64,000 nt of DNA from the NCBI GenBank assembly GCA_030148545.1, contig JASBTF010000002.1, positions 113,218-177,217 on the forward strand, given 5' to 3'. The stretch comes from Pseudomonadota bacterium. Lineage in GTDB: Bacteria; Pseudomonadota; Alphaproteobacteria; UBA2136; JASBTF01. Positions 6,507 to 16,259 of the stretch are shown piece after piece (position 1 is the first letter of the stretch; each line of letters begins with the position of its first letter). The position numbers and the translations under genes are program-made. Under the pieces are notes generated by a model. The model had not been told where the DNA came from. It worked only from the letters and a program-made list of their open reading frames with translations, and made no database searches.

Positions 6507-8819
6507 ATGAAGAAATTTTTTGCGCCCCTGTTGGTTGTGTTGTTGTGTGTGGCTGGTAGCAGCCATGCTGATTATTGGGATGATTATGCGTATAGCGTGA
6601 ATACGCCAACATATCACCAAAGCCAGGCCAATTATTATCAAGGCTTATTGAATAATGGCAGTTTAAACCTAGAGCAACAAACAGCAGCACAGAATGCGCT
6701 GACATATCACCAAGGTATGGCAAGTGGCTCTACTGGCTATGGTGAGTATGGCGCTGGTGTTGCCATGTATGAAAGTGGAGAATGGAGCTCTGCACAGTTT
6801 AACGAATATAGCGCCTTGCATAACAGTGGTGGATATACAGGAAGTTTAAGTGGTGCTGCGCGTAATCAGGGCATTATTACAAGCAGCCAGGCTAACCAAG
6901 TAAACCAGCTCACTGGTGCAGTACAAAGTGGTGATAGCGCTGCCATTATTGGTTTTGGTGTTAGCTTGTTGGGTAGTGCTAGCTCTGGTGATCTTGGTTT
7001 ACCTCCACCGTTTTCGGGGCAGAGTGGGTCCAATTTAAACACCGGCGTATTAGATGATTTGTTGAACGGTATTATTGGTAGCTTAGGTGGTGGCTCCGGC
7101 GCTAGTGTGCCTGCTATTGGTGAGCCAGAGCAGCGACCAGCGCCAACACGTGCTGCTGGTGGGAGTGTTGCGCCAGTTTCACCGCAGTTACAGGGTGTGG
7201 GTATTGATACTACCTTTGGCGGTATGGCTGTTCCAACCATGTCTGATGCAGATGTGCAGCGAGCAAATGCGCACTATAATGCAATTTCGCAGCCTAAAAT
7301 ATCCGACCAGTTTACGGAAAATGGTGATGTAGATGTAGACCAGCTTGCACACTATTATGCTGGACCAGCGCTGGTGGGGCGTGACCAGTATTTAGAAAAC
7401 TATTTTAATAGCGACCAAGCACAAGTGTTTTTTGAAGAGCATATGCAAGGCACGCCAATGTATAACTTTTTGTTAACGCAGGCGTTGGCTAGCCCACAAA
7501 CAGCTGCTGTGTATCAAGCGATGTTATCAGACGGGCAGGAGCGCTATGGAGATTTTCAGAACCGTGCTTTGGCCTTAACAACCCCAGTACAGCGTGAGGC
7601 TTTAACGCAGGCTAGTCGTTATTGTTCTGAACAACTGGCGGCAGCTGGTGAAGGCTATGATAGCCAGGTTGCGATAGATTGCCTGGAAAGCAGCTACACT
7701 GTTGGGGATGATGGCAATTTAGTTGATAACAGCAAGTCAATAGCGGCTGGTGTTGGTGTGCAGGCGGCTTCGGCGGTTATGAACTCTAAGTTACATGGCT
7801 ACCTGACGTTGCGGAACCTATGTGGGGTTTATAACCCGTCTTATGGTGGTTATGTGAATGATAATAGCGGCGGGGCGGCTTTCCAGCGTTGCTGGTGGGT
7901 TGATTTAGTCTCAGAGCGCAACTTCTGCTTAGATGGACAGGGAGCGAGTTGTTATGTTCAGGCTACGCCTGCACCTCGTCCGTGGATGACTGTATTGGGT
8001 CGTGCTGCACAAACAGCTGGTTTTCTGGTTACTGGTGTAGCAGACCAAAGCTTACAGGTTATGCAGGAGCTGCGCCGGCCATACCGCATTACAGTGGGTG
8101 ATGATAAACTGACGGCATATCAGGTGGTGTTATTGGCTGAGCAAGCGTTGTTTGAGCTACGGCTTAACCAGGGCGGCCAGAATGCTATTGGTAATGTGCA
8201 CCCTATGGCGCAAAGCCTGGCGCAGGCTGCCAGTGCGGTAGACTTGACCAGTGGTGATGATTTTTATGATGCGCAATTGTTCCGCCAAAACACAGGCTGT
8301 AGTCTAGATAACGTAGGCGGTTTACATGGCCAGTTTATTGGTTTCCTTGAAGGTATGGCGGGTGACCAGGTGGCATTCCCGAGTGGTGTGGGCGAGTTAA
8401 GCATACCAGCACCGCAAGACCGTGCAGATAAGCTGATTGATATGGCGGTAGCCTGTGCCTATAACCGCCCAGGTGGCAGTTTAGCATATACAGAGATTTT
8501 TGCTGAAGGCTCTAACATATCTGAGCAGTTAGCACCGCATATTGAGCGTATTGCTTATGCCGCAACCTTAGATGTATTACGCCATGTGCGACAACAGTTG
8601 CGCTCTGCGCTGCGCGAGCACCAAACGGCTGGGGCAATATTTACCGGGCCAGAGTATGCTGATTTTAATTATCAGTACCAGTCAGCACAGCCGGCACCGG
8701 CAGAAGTACTACGTGCCATTGAGTTAGAGATTGAGCGTGTGGATGAATATGTTTCACAGCTTAAGATGATGGCGGAACAGGCGCGCCAAAACGCAACGAC
8801 CAGTGCTGGGGATGTGTAG
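6507..8819 (+). CDS. large exported protein of the secretion locus, function unknown
   Basis: 770 residues with a clear signal peptide (MKKFFAPLLVVLLCVAGSSHA). The start is therefore placed at the ATG at 6507 rather than the in-frame one at 6459. The N-terminal third is rich in Gly, Ser, Asn, Gln and Tyr with low complexity (residues about 20-200). The C-terminal two thirds are globular-looking and contain at least eight cysteines, in contexts such as YCSEQ, DCLESS, LCGVY, RCWW, FCLDG, SCYV and GCSL, suggesting disulfides in the periplasm. The stop is directly followed by the next start (TAGATG), so it is coupled to the TraG-like gene. It may play the part of TraN or TraH in mating-pair formation, but I recognise no family motif. 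Confidence 0.7.
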   Translation: MKKFFAPLLVVLLCVAGSSHADYWDDYAYSVNTPTYHQSQANYYQGLLNNGSLNLEQQTAAQNALTYHQGMASGSTGYGEYGAGVAMYESGEWSSAQFNEYSALHNSGGYTGSLSGAARNQGIITSSQANQVNQLTGAVQSGDSAAIIGFGVSLLGSASSGDLGLPPPFSGQSGSNLNTGVLDDLLNGIIGSLGGGSGASVPAIGEPEQRPAPTRAAGGSVAPVSPQLQGVGIDTTFGGMAVPTMSDADVQRANAHYNAISQPKISDQFTENGDVDVDQLAHYYAGPALVGRDQYLENYFNSDQAQVFFEEHMQGTPMYNFLLTQALASPQTAAVYQAMLSDGQERYGDFQNRALALTTPVQREALTQASRYCSEQLAAAGEGYDSQVAIDCLESSYTVGDDGNLVDNSKSIAAGVGVQAASAVMNSKLHGYLTLRNLCGVYNPSYGGYVNDNSGGAAFQRCWWVDLVSERNFCLDGQGASCYVQATPAPRPWMTVLGRAAQTAGFLVTGVADQSLQVMQELRRPYRITVGDDKLTAYQVVLLAEQALFELRLNQGGQNAIGNVHPMAQSLAQAASAVDLTSGDDFYDAQLFRQNTGCSLDNVGGLHGQFIGFLEGMAGDQVAFPSGVGELSIPAPQDRADKLIDMAVACAYNRPGGSLAYTEIFAEGSNISEQLAPHIERIAYAATLDVLRHVRQQLRSALREHQTAGAIFTGPEYADFNYQYQSAQPAPAEVLRAIELEIERVDEYVSQLKMMAEQARQNATTSAGDV

Positions 8820-11800
8820 ATGAGCTTTCCTGATTTTGGTTTTCTGCCTGAGCAGGTCAACACAACGTTGGCTGCTTTTGCACAGCAGGGGTATTTCTTC
8901 CAGCTATTAGCAGGCCACGGTAGTGGTGATGAAAATCTATACTTTTTGGCACTGGCTGCTGGTTTGGTTGGTGCGGTGCTTATTTTGCTCAATAAAGGCT
9001 TTCATAAGTTGAGTGTCATTGGCCCTTGGCTGCTGATTCTTGTTGTTACACTGTTAAGCCCTTATGCGAGCGGTATTTTATTCCACCAGTTTGATGATAC
9101 GTTACTGGCAAGCCCAATTAGTAACCAAACGGGTGTAATTTACTCGGCTGATTTACAGCCAATGGTAGACCAAGAAGGTACACCACCAAATGCAGCGCTA
9201 AATACGCAAGTAAGAAATGCAGAGACTGGTGAAGAGGAGGCTAGAACATTTAGAGATACGGTGGAGAGTGTTAACCAGTCAGGTTCTGGGACGGCTCAGG
9301 TTATTGGGTTTATGCCGCAAATTGTTGCTATTGACCTTATTAACCGTGTGCACCGTGCGGTCTACACAGCGCTATTTGTACCGGATAGCTCGGGTGGCCA
9401 GCCCCGGATTCGTAACTTTTTTGCGTCTCTTTCTGGGTTAGCAGATTTTGGTAATGACGGTGACTTGACCTTCCAGCGCCAGCATGATTTGGCACGACTG
9501 GTATTTACCTATCGCTCGTTATGTGATGAGCCAGTTTCATCGCTGCTAGATAACTCTGTAAGCAATCTGAACCGCTTGCACCAGAAACTATTTACGTATG
9601 ACCAAGTGGCACGTACAGGGCGTGACTATTTAGCAAAAGTAAAAAATGAGCAGCTAAAGGGGACAATTGCTAATTCAAGCAATATTCGTTACTTCCGCCC
9701 GCTTGCTGTGCCGTTAGATACTGGCATGCTAGCCGAAGCTGATTTAGGTGTTTTAGATAGACACTGGCACTGGGAAAACCCAAGCTTTGCCGCTGTTGAG
9801 ATTAGTACATCGCAGGTTGGTGATGTGGTGAGTTTGTTTAACTCAGACTATCATACCGTTTTGACCCGAACAGGTGGTGTTGGTGGCTGGGGGATTTTTG
9901 GTGGTGATAAATCAGAAGAAACTGTGTTGAGAGAGTTGCTGGAAGATGAATCTACAGAAGTTCAAGATAAACTGCAAAAACACACCGCTGTTATGCTGGG
10001 CCACCCTGGACAAATAAGCGCACCGCCGCGTGGTAATATTATTGGCAATGTATTATGGACTGCTAGTACGTTAGGTTTGGGTAATATCTTTAGGAATAGC
10101 TCTGGCGTTGTTGGCACAAGTTATAGCCACCAGGCGCAAACAGTAACGCCAGGGGTAATAGCAGATAGAGGTGTGGCGCTGATTGAGGTACCCACTGGTG
10201 ACAGTCCCTTTTGGACAAGTGTTGCGAGCAGTGCTGGGCGTGGATTTATACGTTTTGAGCCTTCCTATACTTTGCAAACATGCCGTCAGCTGCACCAGGT
10301 TACCCGTGCCAGCATAGTAGCTGTGGGCGAAACCGCGATATTGAACCATGAAGGTATGGTGGTTTTACAAAATGGTAGTATGGATGGTGATGTGGCTGCC
10401 CGTATTGAGCTGCCTGGTACCGAACATGCGCGTACAGCGCGTACGGCCATTGCTAATGCCGCACAAGACCATTACTTTAAAGCTGAGGCACATCGCCGCT
10501 ATCCAGCAGCACCGTCAGCAGAAGAAGCGGTGCGCATGCACTTTTATAACGAACTGGTACGTGTGGGATTGGTAACAATGGACCAATTGGCACTGGTGCC
10601 CGCCGACCATGGCCGTGCTGCGTTGGATGACAGCATGAATGCATCTCGTGGGGATTTGGTAGGCCAAACTTTGGGTGATATTGATGCCGTGCAGGGGCTT
10701 ATTACCTGGGTGGCGGAAATTAGCGTGGTTGTTGGACGTTGGTTTGATGGTGCTGGTTTGATGGTTTACATCACCTTTATGGATAAAATGATCCTGTTTG
10801 CGCTTGGATTTGTAATTATTCTTACCCCGTTCCTAATGCTTATGGGGCTGCTCATACCTGGTTATGCTATGGGTGTGCTGATGACGGCTGTATTGGTACC
10901 GCTTGTTATTAACACAATTCCACTTGCCTATACTTTGGTAACCGCGTTCTCCATGGTGTTTTATGAGATTATGCAGGCCACTGGCTCGGATATTGCGACG
11001 GATGCGTTCTTTGTAGCGGTTGTTTCGGCTGGTTATACGGCGTCGGCAGCTATTGCGGTGTTCCTATTGTTTGGTGTAGGTAACCCGCAGGCGATTATTC
11101 AGCGTATTGCACAAATGGATGAGGCACCAAAACGCGTTGCTGATGAGGCGGAGCGGAATGCTAAAATTGCCGCCATTAGTGGTGTTACTGTGTTAGCTAC
11201 TGGTGGTATGGGCGGTGTTGCCGGGGCGTTAGGGGCAAAAGCCGTTGGCGGCCGTATGATGGCTATTGCTGCAAAAACAGCTAAAACACAAACAGCGGAA
11301 GTATTTAGCTCCGTAGGTGGTGGGGCATTTAAACCCATAGCAGAAGTAGCCAACGCTGGTTTTGAAGGTTATAGCCAAGGTAAAGAAATTGCCGAAGAAG
11401 AGAACAAGCGCGGTGAAGAGTTTGATGCTGCTAAAGCACGGGATTGGGAAAGTGCTACGGTTGATTCTGCTGATGTGCAAAGCTACTACAAAAGAAAATT
11501 TGATGCAGAGTTTGATAGCTTAGATGCTGCTGGTACTGTGGGTGACCTTGACCTGCAGGCTGAGATAAGAGCGGAAGTTATTGCTGAGTATGATAAAAAC
11601 AACCCCGATGCAACGACTGAAGAGCGTGAGAGCGCTATTGAACAAGGGGTGCTTGAACGACGTAAGCAAGCTTTCTTTAATGGTAAATATGGTGAACTGA
11701 GTGAGCAGCAAAAATACCAAACATATGAGAGCCTGCGTAGGTTTAAGGAGCATGAACAAGGTAATTACCCAGAAGGTGAATCTAGAACAGCTGCACAAGA

Positions 11801-12551
11801 TGCGTTTGTAGGTTCTGATACAGCTATAGCTGGTTCAGAGGCCGCGGCGCGGAAAATGCACCATGATAATTATGATAAGGATCATGATAGGAAGAAGCGC
11901 ACCCGTGTTAACTGGAATGATGAGGTAGTTAAGGCTGGTAATGTTGCTAAGCGCCATGAGAAGTATGGCAACTTGATGATGCAAGGTGCTATGGGGCACA
12001 TGTATATGCAGAGCATTCAGGGTAAGCAGTCTATACAGGCATTGTTCCAAGATCGCCAAGTGAAAGAAATGGCCGATAAGATTGGTAAATCTGTGTGGAA
12101 AGACCATGGTATGGGGCACTCTGTGGGTGGTTTTTCGGTACAAGATAGTGTAACGGGTGAGCGTAAAATGTTTGATGGCGGGCATGATATGATGTTCTCT
12201 CACATTCGTAAGGGCTTGATGAAGCAGGGCATGTCACAGAGTGAGGCCTCGGTTAAAGCAGCGCAGTTGCATAGTGAGTTTGCGATTGAGCTTAAACGTT
12301 TGAAAACAGCTGGTAAGTATAATGGCCAAGGGTTTCAAAATGAGGCGAAACAAATTGGCGCTGCAGATAGTAAGGGTAATGCCAAGTTCTCATATGGTGT
12401 TAAGTATGATACCGCTATGAAAGATCTTTCCACAGCAAGTGCTAACTTCAAAGAGGCTTTGAGTATGTTTGAGGCTGGTGCTAATTTGACAGGCAGCACT
12501 GGTGTTGTGCATTTTAATGATGATCAAACTGCTAACCGTAAAGTTAGGTAA
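8820..12551 (+). CDS. TraG-like large polytopic membrane protein
   Basis: 1243 residues. Two hydrophobic helices near the N-terminus (about 40-61 and 65-88) are followed by a long periplasmic-type segment to about residue 650. A cluster of four or five helices lies at about 655-765 (FALGFVIILTPFLMLMGLLI and following), then a 470-residue charged soluble tail rich in Glu, Lys and Gln. This layout resembles TraG of F-type systems and DotA/TraY-like proteins, which sit in the inner membrane and stabilise mating pairs or form the secretion channel. The name is based on topology, size and context only. It starts at the base after the preceding stop. Confidence 0.6.
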   Translation: MSFPDFGFLPEQVNTTLAAFAQQGYFFQLLAGHGSGDENLYFLALAAGLVGAVLILLNKGFHKLSVIGPWLLILVVTLLSPYASGILFHQFDDTLLASPISNQTGVIYSADLQPMVDQEGTPPNAALNTQVRNAETGEEEARTFRDTVESVNQSGSGTAQVIGFMPQIVAIDLINRVHRAVYTALFVPDSSGGQPRIRNFFASLSGLADFGNDGDLTFQRQHDLARLVFTYRSLCDEPVSSLLDNSVSNLNRLHQKLFTYDQVARTGRDYLAKVKNEQLKGTIANSSNIRYFRPLAVPLDTGMLAEADLGVLDRHWHWENPSFAAVEISTSQVGDVVSLFNSDYHTVLTRTGGVGGWGIFGGDKSEETVLRELLEDESTEVQDKLQKHTAVMLGHPGQISAPPRGNIIGNVLWTASTLGLGNIFRNSSGVVGTSYSHQAQTVTPGVIADRGVALIEVPTGDSPFWTSVASSAGRGFIRFEPSYTLQTCRQLHQVTRASIVAVGETAILNHEGMVVLQNGSMDGDVAARIELPGTEHARTARTAIANAAQDHYFKAEAHRRYPAAPSAEEAVRMHFYNELVRVGLVTMDQLALVPADHGRAALDDSMNASRGDLVGQTLGDIDAVQGLITWVAEISVVVGRWFDGAGLMVYITFMDKMILFALGFVIILTPFLMLMGLLIPGYAMGVLMTAVLVPLVINTIPLAYTLVTAFSMVFYEIMQATGSDIATDAFFVAVVSAGYTASAAIAVFLLFGVGNPQAIIQRIAQMDEAPKRVADEAERNAKIAAISGVTVLATGGMGGVAGALGAKAVGGRMMAIAAKTAKTQTAEVFSSVGGGAFKPIAEVANAGFEGYSQGKEIAEEENKRGEEFDAAKARDWESATVDSADVQSYYKRKFDAEFDSLDAAGTVGDLDLQAEIRAEVIAEYDKNNPDATTEERESAIEQGVLERRKQAFFNGKYGELSEQQKYQTYESLRRFKEHEQGNYPEGESRTAAQDAFVGSDTAIAGSEAAARKMHHDNYDKDHDRKKRTRVNWNDEVVKAGNVAKRHEKYGNLMMQGAMGHMYMQSIQGKQSIQALFQDRQVKEMADKIGKSVWKDHGMGHSVGGFSVQDSVTGERKMFDGGHDMMFSHIRKGLMKQGMSQSEASVKAAQLHSEFAIELKRLKTAGKYNGQGFQNEAKQIGAADSKGNAKFSYGVKYDTAMKDLSTASANFKEALSMFEAGANLTGSTGVVHFNDDQTANRKVR

Positions 12552-12592
12552 GGTTATTTAGTAACCTCTGCACACTTGCTGTATGCGTTTGT

Positions 12593-12611
12593 TTGCCGTA
12601 ACCTACGGCAA
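12593..12611 (+). promoter_or_regulatory. hairpin covering the ribosome-binding region of the next gene
   Basis: TTGCCGTAACCTACGGCAA forms a perfect 8-bp stem with a 3-base loop, and its last base is the A of the downstream ATG. No Shine-Dalgarno sequence is visible outside it. A second small hairpin, GGTTA/TAACC, lies at 12552-12566. Translational control of the 701-residue protein is a reasonable inference. Confidence 0.4.
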
Positions 12612-14716
12612 TGGCGCGACGTAAACGTGATAAGTTTGTAACACCACCCCCTCCTGTATGGCCGGAGCACAGTGTGCGTGTGTTGGCTGGTCGATTTGAC
12701 CTAAGCCACGGTGAACACCCCGATGTGATGCGTGAAGATGCGCTGACAAGCTTGAACCCTCTGTTGATTGATGAGCAACAAACGGCCGAGACTGTGCCGG
12801 TGCTGCAAAAGTATGAGTTGCCAGTAGCGGCTGATACATGTGGCCACCACACCATGCGTGACGATACTTATGCTAAAGCTGCCGGTGTTGATGATGAAGT
12901 GCCAGTGGCACCCTTGTTTGTACGTGACTTAGCGGGGCGTGTCATTTGCACCGGGTTGGCGGGTGCCATGACCAAGCAGTACGATAGTTTCCCCACCGGG
13001 CCGACATTTACATTTCCAAAAGGCTGTTTTGATGTAACCGCCGATGTGCCAGGTGCTGAGCTGATTGATAATGTGTTCTTCACTAAGTGGCGCACGTTGG
13101 ACATGAGCTTTGATGCGACCATGGCGCCAACAGGTAGCCCTGATTTGCGAGTATGTGCGGCATATAACAACCCGCAGAATTACCCTTATAAACTACGCCC
13201 AGATACGTTTTACCAAGACGGGTGGCGCCTGCCACAAACCATGATGTTGTTTGCGCGGCGTGATGGCATTGATAAGTCGGAAGCAGAGGAAGCCGCGGCA
13301 GAATTAATGAGTGCGTGGGCAAGCCGTCCTACTGGGCAGACGTATGAAGAATTTTACGACGCTAACGATGGTGAGACCTGGTTTGAGGAACTGTTTTTGC
13401 AAGGCTGTACAGTGGTACCAACGCTGGAAGCGGCAAATGGGTTTAACCAAGTATCGGCCGAGTTTGAATTGGAAGATTTTTGGCCAGGCCGTGCTGTGTT
13501 GGGATTGCATGAAATTGTTGAAACACAGCCAAATGATGCCCCGCAGGGCACCATTTTGGAGGTGCGTAAACCTGGTTATGTAACGGGCGATGCAATTAAA
13601 AAAGCGCAAGTGGTGGTAAGCGATGGTAGTGGTTACCAAAGCCCGCACGCTGATGCACCTGCTGCATTGTTCCCAGATTTGCGTTTGCCACACCAGCGCA
13701 GTACCGATACATGGTTTGATACATGGTTGCCCACGCACCCTCAGCATTTTGAGGAGCCGGCAATTTGGGGCTGGCAGCTTACGACAGGTCGTTTTGTACA
13801 GCTGAGCGGCCCGCTGTGGGACCCGCTGCACTATGTGTATGACTCTACCAAGCTGATTCAACGTGCTTTTCGTGAGCCGTATATGGATAATCCATCTTTG
13901 GCACCTGTGCCGGAGGAGATGAAAACGCGTTTTTATCCAGTAGTGCCGATGAAAGCGTTTGATACATTGAACCACGCCACATTTGTGGAGCGTGAGCAAA
14001 TGAATTTAACGCCATTAAGCGCTGTGGACCGCGTGCGTACGGCAGAAGAAATTGTCGGTGTGGGGTATCACCCGTTACCAGTGCAAATGGAGTATGAGCT
14101 GGACCACATGTGGTTCCCTCAGTTGCTGCCAGGGATTAGGCTAGATGCCACGGTGGCAGAGGAAGATGAGCCGCGTTTGGCAAAAGTGGTAACACCAAAG
14201 GTTGATGTAGAGGCGTACCTGAAAAGTACCCGTACAGTGGAGCAAGCACCATGGGTGGTTGACCGTGTAATGCCGCCTGTGGAAGGAAATACAGCCGACC
14301 CTTACCCGTTTTTGCAGCGTTACTTGGACTTGGAAATGCCGGACGAGCAGGTATTTGCCGAGCACGAAGGGTTGATGTTGGCCCACGTGCCAGAAAGCCA
14401 GTTGAAGCAAACGGTGCAAGTTTTGCTAGGCGATGCCGAGGTTCAAACTGAGTTGGATGGTGTTCAAAACGGCTTGTACGATGCGTTTTACGATTTTCGT
14501 GAGCGCTCACTTACATTGCGACAAATGCGCCACAAGCTCTGGCGAAAAGCGCCGGGGCAGGTCGTGCTAGGCCATTGGTATGGGGTGAATGTTGAGGAGT
14601 TAATGAACCTGGTGGATGAGCTGGGTGATGGCTACCGTCAGCAAGGCGCTCGGGTAATTTTGCAATGTGTGGTGGGGCCTAAAAAACAGGCGCAACCGCA
14701 AGAACAAGTAGCATAG
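12611..14716 (+). CDS. unknown 701-residue protein of the secretion locus
   Basis: Not recognised. There is no signal peptide and no membrane helix: the N-terminus is basic (MARRKRDKF) and the rest is acidic, Pro- and Trp-rich, with repeated TWFDTW, GWRLPQTMM and HPLPVQMEYELDHMWFPQLLPG-type aromatic stretches. A soluble globular protein is likely, and the C-terminal region has a more helical look. It is flanked by the TraG-like gene and traB in the same orientation, so a role in secretion, as a cytoplasmic factor or possible effector, is inferred from position only. The start at 12611 is embedded in a hairpin; no alternative upstream start is evident. Confidence 0.65.
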   Translation: MARRKRDKFVTPPPPVWPEHSVRVLAGRFDLSHGEHPDVMREDALTSLNPLLIDEQQTAETVPVLQKYELPVAADTCGHHTMRDDTYAKAAGVDDEVPVAPLFVRDLAGRVICTGLAGAMTKQYDSFPTGPTFTFPKGCFDVTADVPGAELIDNVFFTKWRTLDMSFDATMAPTGSPDLRVCAAYNNPQNYPYKLRPDTFYQDGWRLPQTMMLFARRDGIDKSEAEEAAAELMSAWASRPTGQTYEEFYDANDGETWFEELFLQGCTVVPTLEAANGFNQVSAEFELEDFWPGRAVLGLHEIVETQPNDAPQGTILEVRKPGYVTGDAIKKAQVVVSDGSGYQSPHADAPAALFPDLRLPHQRSTDTWFDTWLPTHPQHFEEPAIWGWQLTTGRFVQLSGPLWDPLHYVYDSTKLIQRAFREPYMDNPSLAPVPEEMKTRFYPVVPMKAFDTLNHATFVEREQMNLTPLSAVDRVRTAEEIVGVGYHPLPVQMEYELDHMWFPQLLPGIRLDATVAEEDEPRLAKVVTPKVDVEAYLKSTRTVEQAPWVVDRVMPPVEGNTADPYPFLQRYLDLEMPDEQVFAEHEGLMLAHVPESQLKQTVQVLLGDAEVQTELDGVQNGLYDAFYDFRERSLTLRQMRHKLWRKAPGQVVLGHWYGVNVEELMNLVDELGDGYRQQGARVILQCVVGPKKQAQPQEQVA

Positions 14717-14801
14717 GGCGTTAAGTATGCTGATTGCAGCTGGCGCCGACCTTGGGTAGAGTGATGCGACAACGAAGTAAGTTTATTGAGTTAGGATAAC
14801 C

Positions 14802-16247
14802 GTGGCAGATAAAAGTAACCTTCCGCCGGATTTGGATTTAGATGCACTAGAGGCTGAGGCTTCTGGCCGTGTTTCAGTTGCTGATCAAGCAGCACAAGCC
14901 GATAAAGATGCAGGTCCTGCTACGAAGCAGAATCCGCTGGTAGAAAAATTCCAAGCTTTACCGCGTAACCAACAAATTGTGGTGGTAGCACTAGCGGTGA
15001 TTTTGGTTTTTGCTGTGTTTGGCCGTGGTGGTAACGACCAAGCAGCACCAGTACAGCCTGCAACTGTAAATGCTGATGTAAATGCTCAACCACAAGAAAA
15101 CCCATTTGCAGGGGTAGATATTGACCGCCCGGCGTTGACTCAACGTTGGTTGCAGCAACAACAGCAAGCACTGTCTGACTTGCAGGGCCAGGTAGAAACT
15201 CGCCTAGACCAAGCTGACCAGCAAATGCAAAACATGTTTACGCAAAACCAACAGCTACAGCAGGAAATTCGTGGTGTGGTAGATGAGTTCCGCAGTGAGA
15301 TTCGTAACCTGCAGGACGCAAACCGCCGCGATCGTCAAGTGATTCAGCAAATTGCTGAGGAAACACAGCGTTTGCAGCAACAAACACCATTGAGCACCAC
15401 TGGTGCGCTGAATGATGTAAATGCGTACCAGCCGCGCCGTACAAGGATTTCGCAAACCCCTTTAGGTAACGCCAGCCTACAGGTTGGCAGCGACCAATCT
15501 CTGCTAGGTGGTGTTGTTGATACCACTTCTGGCCGTTCTCGTCGTGTTGACCCTGATAATGATGGTTTGGAAGCAGGTGAGCCGGAAGAGCCAGTACTGC
15601 CGTTTATTCCACCACTTGGTTTTGTAAAAGGTACATTGCTAAATGGTTTGGATGCTTTGGTGGGTGGCCAGCCAACACCAGCGTTGGTGCGCTTGGATGG
15701 GCGTTATAAAACCGCAGCAAATTCTACGGTAATTTTGGATGGCTGTTTTATGCTGGTGGAGTTCCAGGGTGATATTTCTACCGAGCGGGCCATGGGTAAG
15801 CCAAGCCGTATGACCTGTGTGTACCCCGACCGTGGTGCGGTAACCTACAGCGTAAGCGGATATGTAGTGGATGCGGATGACGGTATTATTGGTATCCCCG
15901 GTGTGTTTTATGAGGGTGATGCAACGCGCCTAGCTGCTGCTATGTTGGCAGACTTTGCTGCGGGTGTGGCTGCCATTGTGGAGCAAAATGAATCTACCTT
16001 TACCACCAATGCCGATGGTGTGAGCCAGCAAACACTAACAGGGGATGAAACCCGTGCTGAAATTGCTGGTGGTGTGGAGCAAGCTGTAGGCAGCTTGCGT
16101 GATTACTTGTTTGACCGTGTAAACCGTGTGGTGCCATTTGTGCGCGTAGATGCGACACGCCAGCTACACTTGGTAATTTTGAGCGGTACTGAGCTGCGCA
16201 GTGAAGGCGGCGCTTGGACCTTGTTATTTAATGCGGAAAACCGTTAG
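14802..16247 (+). CDS. traB: TraB-like (VirB10-type) channel protein
   Basis: 481 residues. TraB spans from the inner membrane to the outer-membrane ring of the secretion channel. Order seen: an acidic cytoplasmic N-terminus, one membrane helix at about 58-74 (QQIVVVALAVILVFAVFG) and a Pro-poor Gln-rich coiled coil at about 120-205. The TraB/VirB10 beta-barrel domain from about 270 opens with FVKGTLLNGLDALVGGQPTPALVRL, the characteristic G-x-L-L-x-G-x-D motif. The start is GTG at 14802 with TTAGGATAACC as ribosome site. It is followed by traV 12 bp downstream, as in canonical F-type loci. Confidence 0.88.
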   Translation: MADKSNLPPDLDLDALEAEASGRVSVADQAAQADKDAGPATKQNPLVEKFQALPRNQQIVVVALAVILVFAVFGRGGNDQAAPVQPATVNADVNAQPQENPFAGVDIDRPALTQRWLQQQQQALSDLQGQVETRLDQADQQMQNMFTQNQQLQQEIRGVVDEFRSEIRNLQDANRRDRQVIQQIAEETQRLQQQTPLSTTGALNDVNAYQPRRTRISQTPLGNASLQVGSDQSLLGGVVDTTSGRSRRVDPDNDGLEAGEPEEPVLPFIPPLGFVKGTLLNGLDALVGGQPTPALVRLDGRYKTAANSTVILDGCFMLVEFQGDISTERAMGKPSRMTCVYPDRGAVTYSVSGYVVDADDGIIGIPGVFYEGDATRLAAAMLADFAAGVAAIVEQNESTFTTNADGVSQQTLTGDETRAEIAGGVEQAVGSLRDYLFDRVNRVVPFVRVDATRQLHLVILSGTELRSEGGAWTLLFNAENR

Positions 16248-16259
16248 GGAGAAAAAGCT

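Noticed and set aside
13304-13999. 231-codon minus-strand frame
   Set aside because: Fully antisense to the 701-residue protein gene, no motif, no start context.
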